Source of the DNA: JBHHUI01 sp965248775
GTDB lineage: Bacteria; Chloroflexota; Anaerolineae; Anaerolineales; JBHHUI01
Length of the DNA: 64,000 bases
Reading direction: 5' to 3'
NCBI GenBank assembly: GCA_965248775.1
Contig: OZ252150.1
Location: 620,001-684,000, forward strand
The notes below the pieces were generated by a model. The model did no database searches. It saw only the letters and a list, made by a program, of their open reading frames with translations, and was not told the DNA's origin. This document shows, piece after piece, positions 7,510 through 17,700 of this stretch. The position numbers and the translations under genes were made by a program. Position 1 is the first letter of the stretch, and the number at the start of each line of letters is the position of its first letter.

Positions 7510-9132
7510 TCACATTCGAAAGATTCCGTAGCGTGTATCGCGGGCGGGTTCGTTCATCGTCGCGGCAATGGCGAGGCCGAGAACCCGGCGAGTATCGACC
7601 GGATCTAAGATGCCGTCATCCCACAAGCGTGCGGTCGAATAATACGGGCTTCCTTCAGTCTCATATTTTTCGAGGGTGGGGCGCATAAATTCGGCCTGTG
7701 CCTCAAGCTGCATCTGGGCGTTGCCTTCGCGCGTAAGCTGGTCTTGCTTGATCGTCAGGAGTACATTGGCGGCCTGCTCGCCGCCCATCACGCTGATGCG
7801 CGCGTTCGGCCACATCCACAAGAAGCGAGGCTGATAGCCGCGGCCGCACATGCCGTAATTTCCGGCACCGAACGAGCCGCCAATAATCACCGTGAATTTC
7901 GGCACATTGGCGTTGGCGACCGCATGCACCATTTTTGCGCCGTCGCGGGCAATGCCACCGGCCTCATACTCCTGACCGACCATAAAGCCGGTGATATTTT
8001 GCAAAAACAGCAACGGGATGTCGCGTGCAGTGCAAAGTTCGACAAAGTGCGCGCCTTTTTGAGCGGACTCGGCAAATAGGACGCCGTTATTCGCAACGAT
8101 GCCGATTAGATAACCTTCGATCCTTGCAAAGCCTGTGATGAGTGTGGTTCCGTATCGCGCTTTGAACTCCTGAAAGCGGCTGCCGTCCACGATGCGAGCG
8201 ATGATCTCCCGCACGTCGTATGATTCGCGGAAGGAAGTTGGAAGGACGCCATGCAGTTCGGATACGTCGTACACCGGTTCTTCTGCCGGAACGAGATCGA
8301 TCTCGCTCGTCGAGCGACCACCTGCCTGAGCACCGAGCGCGCCCACAATTCCACGACAGATTTCCAGGGCATGCTCGTCGTCTTCGGCAAAATGATCTGC
8401 TACGCCGGAGAGGCGCGTGTGCACATCCGCACCGCCCAGGTCTTCTGCCGAAACTTCAACACCGGTGGCTGCCTTCACGAGCGGTGGGCCGCCGATGAAG
8501 ATCGTGCCCGTTCCTTTAACGATGATCGTCTCGTCGCTCATCGCCGGGACGTACGCACCACCGGCCGTGCAGCTGCCCATCACCACGGCGATCTGCGGGA
8601 TGCGCAGGGCGCTCATGCGCGCCTGGTTATAAAAAATGCGCCCGAAGTGATCGCGGTCCGGGAAGACCTCCGCTTGCATTGGCAGGAATGCACCCCCGGA
8701 GTCCACAAGATAGATGCAGGGCAGGTGGTTCTCCTGCGCGATCTCCTGCGCCCGTAGATGTTTCTTCACCGTCAGCGGATAGTACGAGCCGCCTTTCACA
8801 GTGGCATCGTTGGCGACTATCATCACTTCGCGCCCGGAGACACGTCCGATTCCGGTGACGATTCCGGCGGCAGACGCCATACCATCATAGAGTTCCCAGG
8901 CGGCCAAAGGAGAGAGTTCAAGGAAAGCCGTGCCGGGATCGAGTAAACGGTCTATACGCTCGCGCACAAACAGCTTTCCACGCCCTTCGTGTCGCTGCCG
9001 GTAGCGCTCACCACCACCGGCCCGGATGTGTTCAAGCCGCTCGCGCAGCTCGATGGCGAGGCCGCGATGATGTTCGGAGTTGGCCTGAAACCTCTCGTCA
9101 GACGAATTAATTTGTGAAGCGATTGTTTGCAT
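7510..9132 (-). CDS. mccB: Methylcrotonyl-CoA carboxylase-type carboxyltransferase subunit
   Basis: 540 residues, the usual length of MCC beta (LiuB). It transfers carboxyl from biotin to an acyl-CoA, in leucine catabolism 3-methylcrotonyl-CoA to 3-methylglutaconyl-CoA. Both crotonase-like halves are present: N-terminal GRGKLFVRERIDRLLDPGTAFLEL, VANDATVKGGSYYPLTVKKH, the MCC-typical LVDSGGAFLPMQAEVFPDRDHFG, GSCTAGGAYVPAMSDE; C-terminal LLFLQNITGFMVGQEYE, IIGGSFGAGNYGMCGRGYQP and the WMWPNARISVMGGEQAA block. The AFLPMQ and GAGNYGMCGR motifs favour methylcrotonyl-CoA over propionyl- or acetyl-CoA, though related C5 acyl-CoAs such as geranyl-CoA are possible. First gene of the three-gene operon, divergent from ligA (86 bases between starts). 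Confidence 0.9.
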   Translation of the reverse strand: MQTIASQINSSDERFQANSEHHRGLAIELRERLEHIRAGGGERYRQRHEGRGKLFVRERIDRLLDPGTAFLELSPLAAWELYDGMASAAGIVTGIGRVSGREVMIVANDATVKGGSYYPLTVKKHLRAQEIAQENHLPCIYLVDSGGAFLPMQAEVFPDRDHFGRIFYNQARMSALRIPQIAVVMGSCTAGGAYVPAMSDETIIVKGTGTIFIGGPPLVKAATGVEVSAEDLGGADVHTRLSGVADHFAEDDEHALEICRGIVGALGAQAGGRSTSEIDLVPAEEPVYDVSELHGVLPTSFRESYDVREIIARIVDGSRFQEFKARYGTTLITGFARIEGYLIGIVANNGVLFAESAQKGAHFVELCTARDIPLLFLQNITGFMVGQEYEAGGIARDGAKMVHAVANANVPKFTVIIGGSFGAGNYGMCGRGYQPRFLWMWPNARISVMGGEQAANVLLTIKQDQLTREGNAQMQLEAQAEFMRPTLEKYETEGSPYYSTARLWDDGILDPVDTRRVLGLAIAATMNEPARDTRYGIFRM

Positions 9133-9205
9133 GGGTTATCGTGTTCCCCGGGGTTGTTCGGCGAGTATAGCATTTGGGATCATGCCCAGCAATGAGCGAT
9201 TACGC

Positions 9206-9211
9206 TATAAT
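9206..9211 (+). promoter_or_regulatory. -10 box of ligA, leaderless geometry
   Basis: TATAAT ends seven bases before the ATG at 9219, so transcription is expected to begin at or just before the A of the start codon and no Shine-Dalgarno is possible. No good -35 hexamer is visible at 16-18 bases upstream. Confidence 0.55.
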
Positions 9212-9218
9212 TTCGCGC

Positions 9219-11240
9219 ATGGCGACCAAGAAAGATACGCAACGAGCTGCCAAGTTGCGGCAGGAACTTAATTACCATAACTATCGCTATCATGTGCTGG
9301 AAACGCCGGTCATCACCGACGGCGAGTTCGATCGCCTGCTGGCCGAGTTACGCGAACTGGAAGAGAAAAGCCCGGAACTGGTCACGCCCGATTCGCCCAC
9401 GCAACGGGTGGGCAGCCAGCCCTCGGAGAAATTCGAGCGTGTGGAACATCCGGCACCCATCCTAAGCCTGGGGAATGCATTTGGTGCGGACGACACGCGC
9501 GCCTGGTTCGAACGCATCCTGCGCCTGGACGAACGGGTCGAAAATGCGGCCTTTGTTGTCGAGCCAAAATTTGATGGGTTGACCGTCGTATTGCACTATC
9601 ACGACGGAGTTTTCGTCCAAGCTGCAACGCGGGGCAATGGTGAAATTGGAGAGGAGATCACTCCTAACCTGCGCACGTTGCGAAGTATGCCATTGCGCAT
9701 TCCGGTTGAAAAGGGCGGCCCAAAGCCGCCAGCACGCCTGGTTGTGCGTGGCGAGGCATTTATTCCTCCCGCGGAATTCGAGCAGATGAACAGGGATCTG
9801 GAGGCAGCCGGCGAGCGCACTTACATAAACGCTCGCAACACAGTCTCAGGTTCCCTACGCCAACTCGACCCTCAGTTGACCGCCGCGCGTCCAATTTCGT
9901 TGTTTTGTTATCAAGTGGTGGTAGCCGAAGGCATCGATTTCGGCTCGCAGTGGGAAATCCTGGAATATCTGCGAAAGATGGGTTTTCCGGTGGCGTCCAT
10001 ATCCGCTCGCTACGAAGATATCGAAAGTGTAATTGAACATTGCGAGCTTTGGGCAGATAAGCGCGCCGAGTTGGAGTACGAGACTGATGGCATGGTCATC
10101 AAGCTCGACGACCTGCAATTGCAAACTGATCTGGGTGTTGTTGGCAAAGACCCGCGCGGAGCGGTGGCCTACAAATATCCTTCGCAGGAAGTGACGACCA
10201 CACTCAATGATATTGGTATGAATGTGGGTCGCACGGGTGTCCTGACACCATACGCCATACTGGAACCGGTTGAGATCGGCGGCGTGACGGTGAAACAGGC
10301 AACGTTGCACAATCTTGACTTTATCGCGGATAAGGATATCCGCATTGGCGACCGGGTGCTGGTCAAACGGGCTGGGGAGGTGATCCCTTATGTCATTGGA
10401 CCGATTCTTGATGTCCGCACCGGCAAAGAACGCAAGTTTAAACCACCCAAGAAATGCCCGTCCTGTGGTGAAGCGGTTGAGCGCCCAGAGGGGGAGGTAG
10501 CTCTCTATTGCGTAAATGCAGCCTGTCCGGCGCAGCTCAAACGAAACGTCGAGCATTTCGTTTCACGCGACACCCTAGATATTGAAGGATTCGGAGAGAA
10601 ATTGGCAGTTCAACTTGTCGAAGAAGGACTCGTCGGCGATGTTGCCGACATCTTCTCCATTTCTCGCGACCAGTTGTTTGAATTGGAAGGTTTCGCCGAA
10701 AAGAAAGCGGATAATCTCATCGAGGCGATTGCTGCTGCCAAGTCCCGTCCGCTCGATCGACTCATCGCTGCGCTGGGGATTCGTGGTGTTGGTGATGTTG
10801 TCGCCCGTGATCTGGCTGATCGATTCGGATCACTGACCTCATTACGACAGGCGCAGATTGGGGACCTCGAGGCAATCGAAGGCATCGGTCCAAATATTGC
10901 AGAGACCGTGATTGACTGGTTTACTCGACCGGGAAATCGGAAAGTGCTGCGCAAGTTGAATAAGGCGAAATTTTGGCCGGAGCAGGAAGTCCAGGCAGCA
11001 CCGACAGAAGGAATTTTCACCGGCCTAACCTTTGTTCTCACCGGTACACTCCCAACCTGGAGTCGCAACGAAGCTAAGACATTCATTGAGCAACACGGGG
11101 GCAAGAATACCGGCAGCGTAAGTAAGAAGACGAGTCATCTTGTGACCGGCGAAAACCCTGGCAGTAAACTCGCGAAGGCACAGGCCGCCGGAGTATCCAT
11201 ACTCGACGAAGCAGCCTTGCGTGCTCTGGCCGGACAATAA
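9219..11240 (+). CDS. ligA: NAD-dependent DNA ligase
   Basis: 673 residues, normal length for LigA. It seals nicks in replication and repair using NAD+. Domains in order: Ia (YHNYRYHVLETPVITDGEFDRLL), adenylation domain with the active-site Lys in VEPKFDGLTV and RGEAFIP, OB-fold (RTGVLTPYAILEPV), Cys4 zinc finger (CPSC ... YCVNAACPAQ), HhH domains (IRGVGDVVARDLADRFGS, IEGIGPNIAETV) and a C-terminal BRCT (LTFVLTGTLPTWSRNEAKTFIEQHGG). The start MATKKDTQ at 9219 is chosen over the upstream in-frame ATGs because the -10 box lies between them. Monocistronic by appearance. Confidence 0.97.
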   Translation: MATKKDTQRAAKLRQELNYHNYRYHVLETPVITDGEFDRLLAELRELEEKSPELVTPDSPTQRVGSQPSEKFERVEHPAPILSLGNAFGADDTRAWFERILRLDERVENAAFVVEPKFDGLTVVLHYHDGVFVQAATRGNGEIGEEITPNLRTLRSMPLRIPVEKGGPKPPARLVVRGEAFIPPAEFEQMNRDLEAAGERTYINARNTVSGSLRQLDPQLTAARPISLFCYQVVVAEGIDFGSQWEILEYLRKMGFPVASISARYEDIESVIEHCELWADKRAELEYETDGMVIKLDDLQLQTDLGVVGKDPRGAVAYKYPSQEVTTTLNDIGMNVGRTGVLTPYAILEPVEIGGVTVKQATLHNLDFIADKDIRIGDRVLVKRAGEVIPYVIGPILDVRTGKERKFKPPKKCPSCGEAVERPEGEVALYCVNAACPAQLKRNVEHFVSRDTLDIEGFGEKLAVQLVEEGLVGDVADIFSISRDQLFELEGFAEKKADNLIEAIAAAKSRPLDRLIAALGIRGVGDVVARDLADRFGSLTSLRQAQIGDLEAIEGIGPNIAETVIDWFTRPGNRKVLRKLNKAKFWPEQEVQAAPTEGIFTGLTFVLTGTLPTWSRNEAKTFIEQHGGKNTGSVSKKTSHLVTGENPGSKLAKAQAAGVSILDEAALRALAGQ

Positions 11241-11321
11241 TATTAGATTCGGTTTACAATTGGCTGCACAAGCGCCAATCTTTAGGCGAGCAAGAACTTA
11301 ATATCCGGAGGCATCTTCTGT

Positions 11322-12527
11322 ATGGACCAAAGTAATACCGATGGCATCCAGTTCCGTATCAATGCGTTTGTTGAGCGCGTTGCGGGTCTGCAGGAGAAGG
11401 ATCACTATTTCTACAACCAGCCTATTTCGGAATTGAACGGCAGCGCACGTGCAATCGTGCGGGGTCGTGAGATGCTGATGTTTGCGTCCTATAGCTATCT
11501 CGGATTGATTGGTCATCCGCGCATCAATGAGGCCGCGAAGGCTGCTATCGATAAGTATGGCTCCGGAACGCATGGCGTTCGGCTTCTGGCAGGTACACTC
11601 GATTTGCATTTCGAACTAGAGCAGACGATTGCTGAATTCAAGCATGCAGAGGCTGCAATCACCTACTCTAGCGGCTACGCCACAAATCTGGCGGTGATCT
11701 CCACTCTGGTTGGGCGTCACGACGTAGTGATCTGCGACAAATATGACCATGCCAGCATCATCGATGGCTGCCAGCTCTCCGGGGCTGAACTACGGCGTTT
11801 CCGTCACAACGACATGGATCATCTCGAAGATTTGCTGAAGAGTAATGTCGATCGGGCCACGAAACTGGTTGTCGTCGATTCAGTATTCAGTATGGACGGG
11901 GATATCATCGACTTGCCGACTACGGTCAAACTTTGCAAGGAGTACGGCGCTTGGCTCATGGTCGATGAGGCGCACTCCATCGGCGTTCTTGGCGAGACGG
12001 GTCGTGGTATCGAGGAGCATTTCGGCCTGGGTGATGTCATAGATGTGAAGATGGGCACGCTCAGCAAGACGATCCCGAGTGTGGGTGGCTATATCGCGGG
12101 CAAAGAGGAATTGATCGTTTTGATGCGCCACGCATCGCGGGCATTTATCTTCTCGGCTGCTATACCACCGGCTCAAGCCGCGGCAGCCAAAGAAGCCTTT
12201 CACGTGATTTCAGAAGAGCCAGAATTGATCACCCGCTTGCAGGAAAATACAGCGCTATTTATGGGCGGGCTTAAGCAGATGGGTTACGACACCATGCTCT
12301 CCGAAACAGCCATTGTTCCGATCCTCTGTGGCCTGGATGAAACGGCATTTGAACTCACGCGGCTGTGCCAGCAGCAGGATATATTTGTACTCCCTGTTGT
12401 ATCACCGGCAGTACCTGCTGGACAGGGCCGGCTGCGCGCAACAGTCACAGCCGGGCATACGCCCCAAGATATTGAGCAAGCGCTTAGTGTGCTCGAAGAA
12501 GCTGGGAAACAGGTCGGCGTAATTTAA
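11322..12527 (+). CDS. Alpha-oxoamine synthase family PLP enzyme (BioF/KBL/SPT-like)
   Basis: 401-residue fold-type I PLP enzyme of the group that condenses an acyl-CoA or acyl-ACP with an amino acid (8-amino-7-oxononanoate synthase, glycine C-acetyltransferase, serine palmitoyltransferase). Motifs: FASYSYLGLIGHPR, YGSGTHGVRLLAGT (substrate-binding), KYDHASIIDGC (His stacking on PLP), VVDSVFSMDGDI, MVDEAHSIGVLG (Asp to pyridine N) and the Schiff-base Lys in MGTLSKTIPSVGGYI. The TLSKTIPSxGGY form and the long N-terminus resemble serine-palmitoyltransferase-like and polyketide-linked members more than true BioF, and no biotin or threonine genes are nearby. CCGGAGG lies 10 bases upstream of the ATG. 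Exact reaction unknown. Confidence 0.85.
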   Translation: MDQSNTDGIQFRINAFVERVAGLQEKDHYFYNQPISELNGSARAIVRGREMLMFASYSYLGLIGHPRINEAAKAAIDKYGSGTHGVRLLAGTLDLHFELEQTIAEFKHAEAAITYSSGYATNLAVISTLVGRHDVVICDKYDHASIIDGCQLSGAELRRFRHNDMDHLEDLLKSNVDRATKLVVVDSVFSMDGDIIDLPTTVKLCKEYGAWLMVDEAHSIGVLGETGRGIEEHFGLGDVIDVKMGTLSKTIPSVGGYIAGKEELIVLMRHASRAFIFSAAIPPAQAAAAKEAFHVISEEPELITRLQENTALFMGGLKQMGYDTMLSETAIVPILCGLDETAFELTRLCQQQDIFVLPVVSPAVPAGQGRLRATVTAGHTPQDIEQALSVLEEAGKQVGVI

Positions 12528-12569
12528 AGAGCATCACAGCCAATAATTGAATATTCGTCGTTAAAGAGC

Positions 12570-12598
12570 AACGCAGTTGAGATCAGATCAACTGCGTT
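12570..12598 (+). terminator. Rho-independent terminator after the alpha-oxoamine synthase
   Basis: AACGCAGTTGA (12570-12580), 7-nt loop and TCAACTGCGTT (12588-12598): perfect 11-bp stem followed by ATTGTTTAATTT. The rest of 12528-12794 shows no gene; a loose TTGTCC/TAAACT pair at 12719-12748 might be the promoter of the next gene. Confidence 0.8.
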
Positions 12599-12794
12599 AT
12601 TGTTTAATTTCAATTGCCTCACATGCTGAGTGCATTTTATCGGTCAATTTTCAATTGCAGGCACCTACCGGGCACATTTGTGATACACATTCTGCACGCT
12701 GATTGACATACATATCCCGTTGTCCGCGAAATTTTTCCATGCTAAACTCGCCCTTCGAGCCTAAAATACAACTTTTGCGATTTTATAAAAGCCA

Positions 12795-14687
12795 GTGACG
12801 CAACCAAGCGCGCAAGAACGAGAGCTATTTGACGAGGGTGTAGCTGCTGCACGGCGTGGCGACCGCGTTAAAGCACGCGAATCCTTTACGCGTCTCATAC
12901 GGACCGATAAAAACAACGAAGAAGCCTGGCTGTGGATGAGTTCGGTCGTTGATACCGATCGAGAGCGTATTTATTGTCTCAACACGGCAATGAAACTCCA
13001 TCCTCACAGCAAGGGCGCCCTGCGCAGCCTTGCTATCCTTGGGGCACTCCCACCGGAATTACGCCCTCAGCCGATTGAGGTAGGCGGGGATGGCGAATCG
13101 GCAGGTGCGGCAATGCAAGTTCAGCGCAAGCGGCGCTTCCGTTTGCGGCGCAGCCGTCGACTTGAGTTCGTGTTGATCGCTATCGTGATTCTTCTCATTG
13201 CTGCAATTGGCTTGGTTTTTGTAGGTAACCAGATTACCGAAAATATCCGCTTGGCACAGATAACCCCCTCGGTCACACCAACGCTCACGCCGACCCCCTC
13301 TGCAACGCCTACGGTCACACCGACCGCGACCTCGGAAATTCGAACTGTGACGCCTGTTCCGACGGCTGCCGAACAACAAATACTATTAGAGGAAGTACTT
13401 GGTTTGGAAAAACTTCCCACTGCAACACCGCTCCCGGCTGCGCTTGACAATTTTTACCCGATTGGGGACTCAGATCTACGGGCGGGTATCAACGCCTATA
13501 CAATGGGTAATTACAATCAAGCGATCGAGCTTCTCTCCGCAGCCTTGGAGACCAATTCAGAAATGGTCGAGGCACCTTATTATAGCGGTCTGGCTTATCT
13601 CGAACTTGAAAACTACTTGCAAGCGGCGGAGCAATTCAACCGAGCGGTGGGGCTCCAAGCTGGCTTTGTACCTGCATTCGTTGGCCGAGGTCGTGCCAAC
13701 TTCGGGTTGGGCTTTGATCCAATTCGCCACTATCAAGATGCGATCATTCTTGAGCCGAACTTTGCCGAAGGGTATATCTATCAGTCGATTTACTATGAAT
13801 TGACCGGCCAGCCAGAGGAGGCTCTGGAGATTCTTGCCCAGGGTTCGGAGATCATCCCTGATCATGTGGAATTGAATTGGAGATTGGCAGCGCAGTTGCT
13901 CGTTGCGGGTCAACCAGATGTCGCTTTGGATCAGGCCAACTTTGCCCTGGAGCGCGATCCAACAGCAGTTGGAGCGTATTTGGCGCGTGGGAAGATTTTG
14001 AATGTCCTTGGTCGCTACGCCGATGCACAGGCCGACTTGAATATTTATACGTTCGTCGAGCAAGATGACCCAATCGGCTGGCGTACCCTCGCCGAGGCCT
14101 TCATTGGTTTGGGTGACTCACAGACCGCGTACACCTACCTCACCCGCGCGCTCGAACTCGCACCTGGGAGTGCCGATCTGCTCATTGCCCGCGGGAATGT
14201 TTCTATTGCATTGCAAGACTATCCGGCTGCCGAAGCAGACTTTCTTGCGGTTGAAAACTTCACCAACTCAGCGGAAGCGCGCATCGGGCTTGGGACAGCG
14301 AAGCTAGGGCAGGGTTTGTTGGAAGAAGAGCGCATCGAATTTGCCCGTGCCGTCGAACTTGCACCAGATTCCTTTGACCCGCTCTTTCGATGGGCAATCG
14401 CTGAAGCTTCAATTGGAGATTTGTTTTCTGCAGAAGAGCGATTGACCGAGGTGCTTGACTTGGCGGACACAATACTTTCGACGGCACAGGTTCTTTTTGA
14501 ACGGGCGAAGGTTTTAGCCGCAGCGCAGCGGGATAATGAGGCAATTGCAGATCTGCGGGTCCTGCTTACTTTCAATCTGCCTCCTTCACAGGACAAGCTG
14601 CGAGCCGAGGCTGGAGAACTCCTCAGTTCCCTTGGCGGGCCTCTACCTGGTCCAACACATACCCCAATCTCACTGGTGGGGGGCTAG
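12795..14687 (+). CDS. Membrane-anchored tetratricopeptide-repeat protein
   Basis: 630 residues starting at GTG. A short soluble TPR-like N-terminus (DEGVAAARRGDRVKARESFTRLI, typical of Chloroflexota proteins) is followed by a basic stretch, one transmembrane helix at about residues 124-147 (FVLIAIVILLIAAIGLVFVG), a Thr/Pro-rich linker built of TPT-like units at about 155-195, and a long array of at least ten TPR helices (NYNQAIELLSAALETNSE, NYLQAAEQFNRAVGLQ, YADAQADLNIY, DSQTAYTYLTRALELAP and so on). Topology suggests the TPR array is outside the membrane as a protein-binding scaffold. The kinase gene starts 106 bases downstream with no terminator between, so they may be co-transcribed. Binding partner unknown. 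Confidence 0.85.
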   Translation: MTQPSAQERELFDEGVAAARRGDRVKARESFTRLIRTDKNNEEAWLWMSSVVDTDRERIYCLNTAMKLHPHSKGALRSLAILGALPPELRPQPIEVGGDGESAGAAMQVQRKRRFRLRRSRRLEFVLIAIVILLIAAIGLVFVGNQITENIRLAQITPSVTPTLTPTPSATPTVTPTATSEIRTVTPVPTAAEQQILLEEVLGLEKLPTATPLPAALDNFYPIGDSDLRAGINAYTMGNYNQAIELLSAALETNSEMVEAPYYSGLAYLELENYLQAAEQFNRAVGLQAGFVPAFVGRGRANFGLGFDPIRHYQDAIILEPNFAEGYIYQSIYYELTGQPEEALEILAQGSEIIPDHVELNWRLAAQLLVAGQPDVALDQANFALERDPTAVGAYLARGKILNVLGRYADAQADLNIYTFVEQDDPIGWRTLAEAFIGLGDSQTAYTYLTRALELAPGSADLLIARGNVSIALQDYPAAEADFLAVENFTNSAEARIGLGTAKLGQGLLEEERIEFARAVELAPDSFDPLFRWAIAEASIGDLFSAEERLTEVLDLADTILSTAQVLFERAKVLAAAQRDNEAIADLRVLLTFNLPPSQDKLRAEAGELLSSLGGPLPGPTHTPISLVGG

Positions 14688-14793
14688 TTTCTACAGAACC
14701 GAAGCCACTTCTCTGGGATCTTGTTAGTGGCGTCGAGCGCAGGACAGTGGCAAAATACACCCGTGCATTCAATCCATACCGCTCGGTGACCTG

Positions 14794-17700
14794 ATGGATT
14801 ATCAGCTTCGAAATACGATCCGCATCATCATTGGCACCCTTGCTCTGTTGGCAACGGTCGTTTTTGCATTGATTTTTCGGATTGAGACTCCCAATGCGGC
14901 TCCTTTCATCATCACGGCCATAGTTACAGCAATACTTATTAATATACCTGTCCCGGTTGCTGGGGATGACCGTTCATTGGTGCATGTCGTGGGGTTGGCT
15001 GCGCTCTTATTCTATGACACTTCGTTGGTCATATTGGCACTCGCATTCGGCTTCATTCTGGGATCGACTGTACGGATATTTTGGTCGCGCACTCCAGCCT
15101 ACCTGCGCGGACCGCTATTGGAACGCCTAGGTGTGGCTTCATACGAGGCTGCCCATCCGCTCGTTGCCCACATCGCCGCCGCAATTTCGTGGCGCGTTCT
15201 TGGTGGGATCGCTCCAGTGGAGATGATTTCGCTCGCGAATGCTGTCCCAGTTGCGGGTCTGGTTTCGGCCCATATTATCTTAGATACAGTCATGCTCCTC
15301 ATCGGACTGCGCTTGCGTGGTCGGGAGGCAGAAGGGTTGGAGACTGGCGGTTTTCGGATTGGTTTTGCACTGACAGAACTTGTGCCCATTCCCTTTGCAT
15401 TGTTCGGGGCTACCCTCATGTTCTCGACAGGTGTGGGGGCTTTTACTCTATATGCCGCCCTTGATATTGCAATCGTCATAGTGCTTCGATATTACGCGCG
15501 TACAACGCTCGAAGCTCAAAGACGCTACGAAGAAGTGGCCTCACTAAGCAATGTGAGTCGGGCGTTGCGTACCAGCCTCGACCTGAATGCATTGTTAGAT
15601 ATGATTTATCTACAAGTTGCGCATTTACTGCGGGTCGAAAACTTCTATATTGCGCTTTACGATGCCAATGATGATCTCTTGAGTTTTTCCATTGCTGTGC
15701 GAGATGGAAAGCGCGTCCAGTGGAAGAGTCGCCCGGCGGCGTCCCGCCTCACCGATCATGTCATTCGGACGGCAGCCCCCCTTGTCATATCCCATGACAT
15801 GAAAGCCTATCTGTCCGAGATGGGCATGGACGTGTCCGGCGAGATTCCCTATGGCTGGATGGGTGTGCCGCTCATGTCAAGTGATCGCGCAATTGGTTGT
15901 ATGGCAGTATTGACATACAACCCTGGCGAATCAATTACGCCTGACATGCTTTCAACATTTAGCGCGATTGCAGCCCAAGCCGGGGTTGCGATTGAGAATG
16001 CACAACTCTATGGTGATAGTCAACGACGGGGAGCCGAGTTACGCACACTAACCGAAATATCATCATTGCTCTCTAGTACATTGAATCCCGAGATCGTATT
16101 AGAAGTAGTCTCAAATGCAGTGCTGGAAGTTTTCAACAGCCATAAAGTAGCGATTTTCCTGATGGAAAAAGAACGGGATGATCTTTTCCTCGCTCGTGCC
16201 GAGAAGATGACCGATGCCTACCTGTATTCATCGCTCACGCTGCCTATAACCGACTCGGAGCGGGTCAAAGCGTTCAAGACCGGTGAGCCGCAGATTGTTG
16301 AAGATATCAACACAGAAGAAACATCCCAGGAAATGCGCGACCTGGCCAAATCGGAAGATTTTCAGGCATATGTCGATGTACCCCTGCAGGCGCATGGCGA
16401 AATCATCGGTTTTCTCGCGATGTATTTTCCGAAACCCAGGCGTTTTCGAGCAAGCGAATTGGAACTGCTGACGACATTTGCCTCGCAGGCAGCACTAGCG
16501 GTTGCAAATGCGCGCGTATATGCGGTGACTGATTTGGCGCTTACCCGCAAAGTCGATCAACTGGAAACACTCGAAGAGATTGGTAGGGAGTTGGCTTCCA
16601 CATTGGAAATAGAAGGATTGTTTAATAAAGTGCTCCTGCGCGCAATGGAAGCCACAAATGCATCAGCTGGGACTCTCACACTGAGGGGTGATCATACAGA
16701 AGGTCTCCGCTTGGTTGCCTATCGCGGCTACGCTACTGAGCAAATAGAAAATTATGCGCCCGATGGTGTCTGGCCGATACATCAGGGCGTCATTGGACGG
16801 GTCATGCGGACTGGTCAGATGGCACTTGTGCCGGATGTAGCGAACGATCCGGATTTTATTTTTGGATCTGGGACGACACTCTCACACTTGAGTGTGCCTA
16901 TCCAACGCGAATTAGAATCTCTGGGTGTCATATCCGTTGAAAGTGATGATGAATCAGCTTTCAGTGAGGAGGACGCGGATATCGTCACGCAACTGGCGGT
17001 ACAGGCTGCGGTAGCACTTTCAAATGCGCAGTTGTACGAGACAGCCCAGAGTCGTTTGCATGAGCTTTCGATCTTGTATGAAGCCAGTGCTGAAATATCG
17101 TCCACGCTCGAGACCCAGGTCATTCTGAATGCTGTTGCCGCGAGCCTTGCCGCTGCGGCGGATGCGCGCTTGTGTTCAATTTCGGAGTTGGACCCAATCG
17201 CACGTACTCTAGTGGAAGTCGCACACTTCAGCAGAGACGGGGCGGAGCCCGAAGAAATTGGCAGGGTATATTCGCTCGATGACTATCCTGCAAGCATGCG
17301 TGTGCTAACGGATAGAGAACCGCTGTTCGTTCGCGTTGATGATCCAAATGCAGATAAAGCGGAGAGACGACTATTACAAGAGATGGGCGAAGGTGTATTG
17401 CTCGCGTTGCCGATTATTGCCTCAGACCATGCCGTTGGGCTTATCGAATTGTATGATAATCAACCCCGCGAATTTAGTGCCAACATTCTGCGGGTATTGC
17501 GAACCCTGGCGAGCCAGGCCGGGGTCGCATTCGAAAATGCGCGCTTATTCGAGAGGGTATCTAAAGGGCTTGAACGTCTAGCTGCAATACTTAATTCCAC
17601 CCGCGATGGCGTACTCATGATTGACGAAGCTGGCCTTGTCGTTTTGGCTAATCCACGTTTGGAAGAGTACTGGGGTGTCGCACGCGAAGATTTCATAGGG

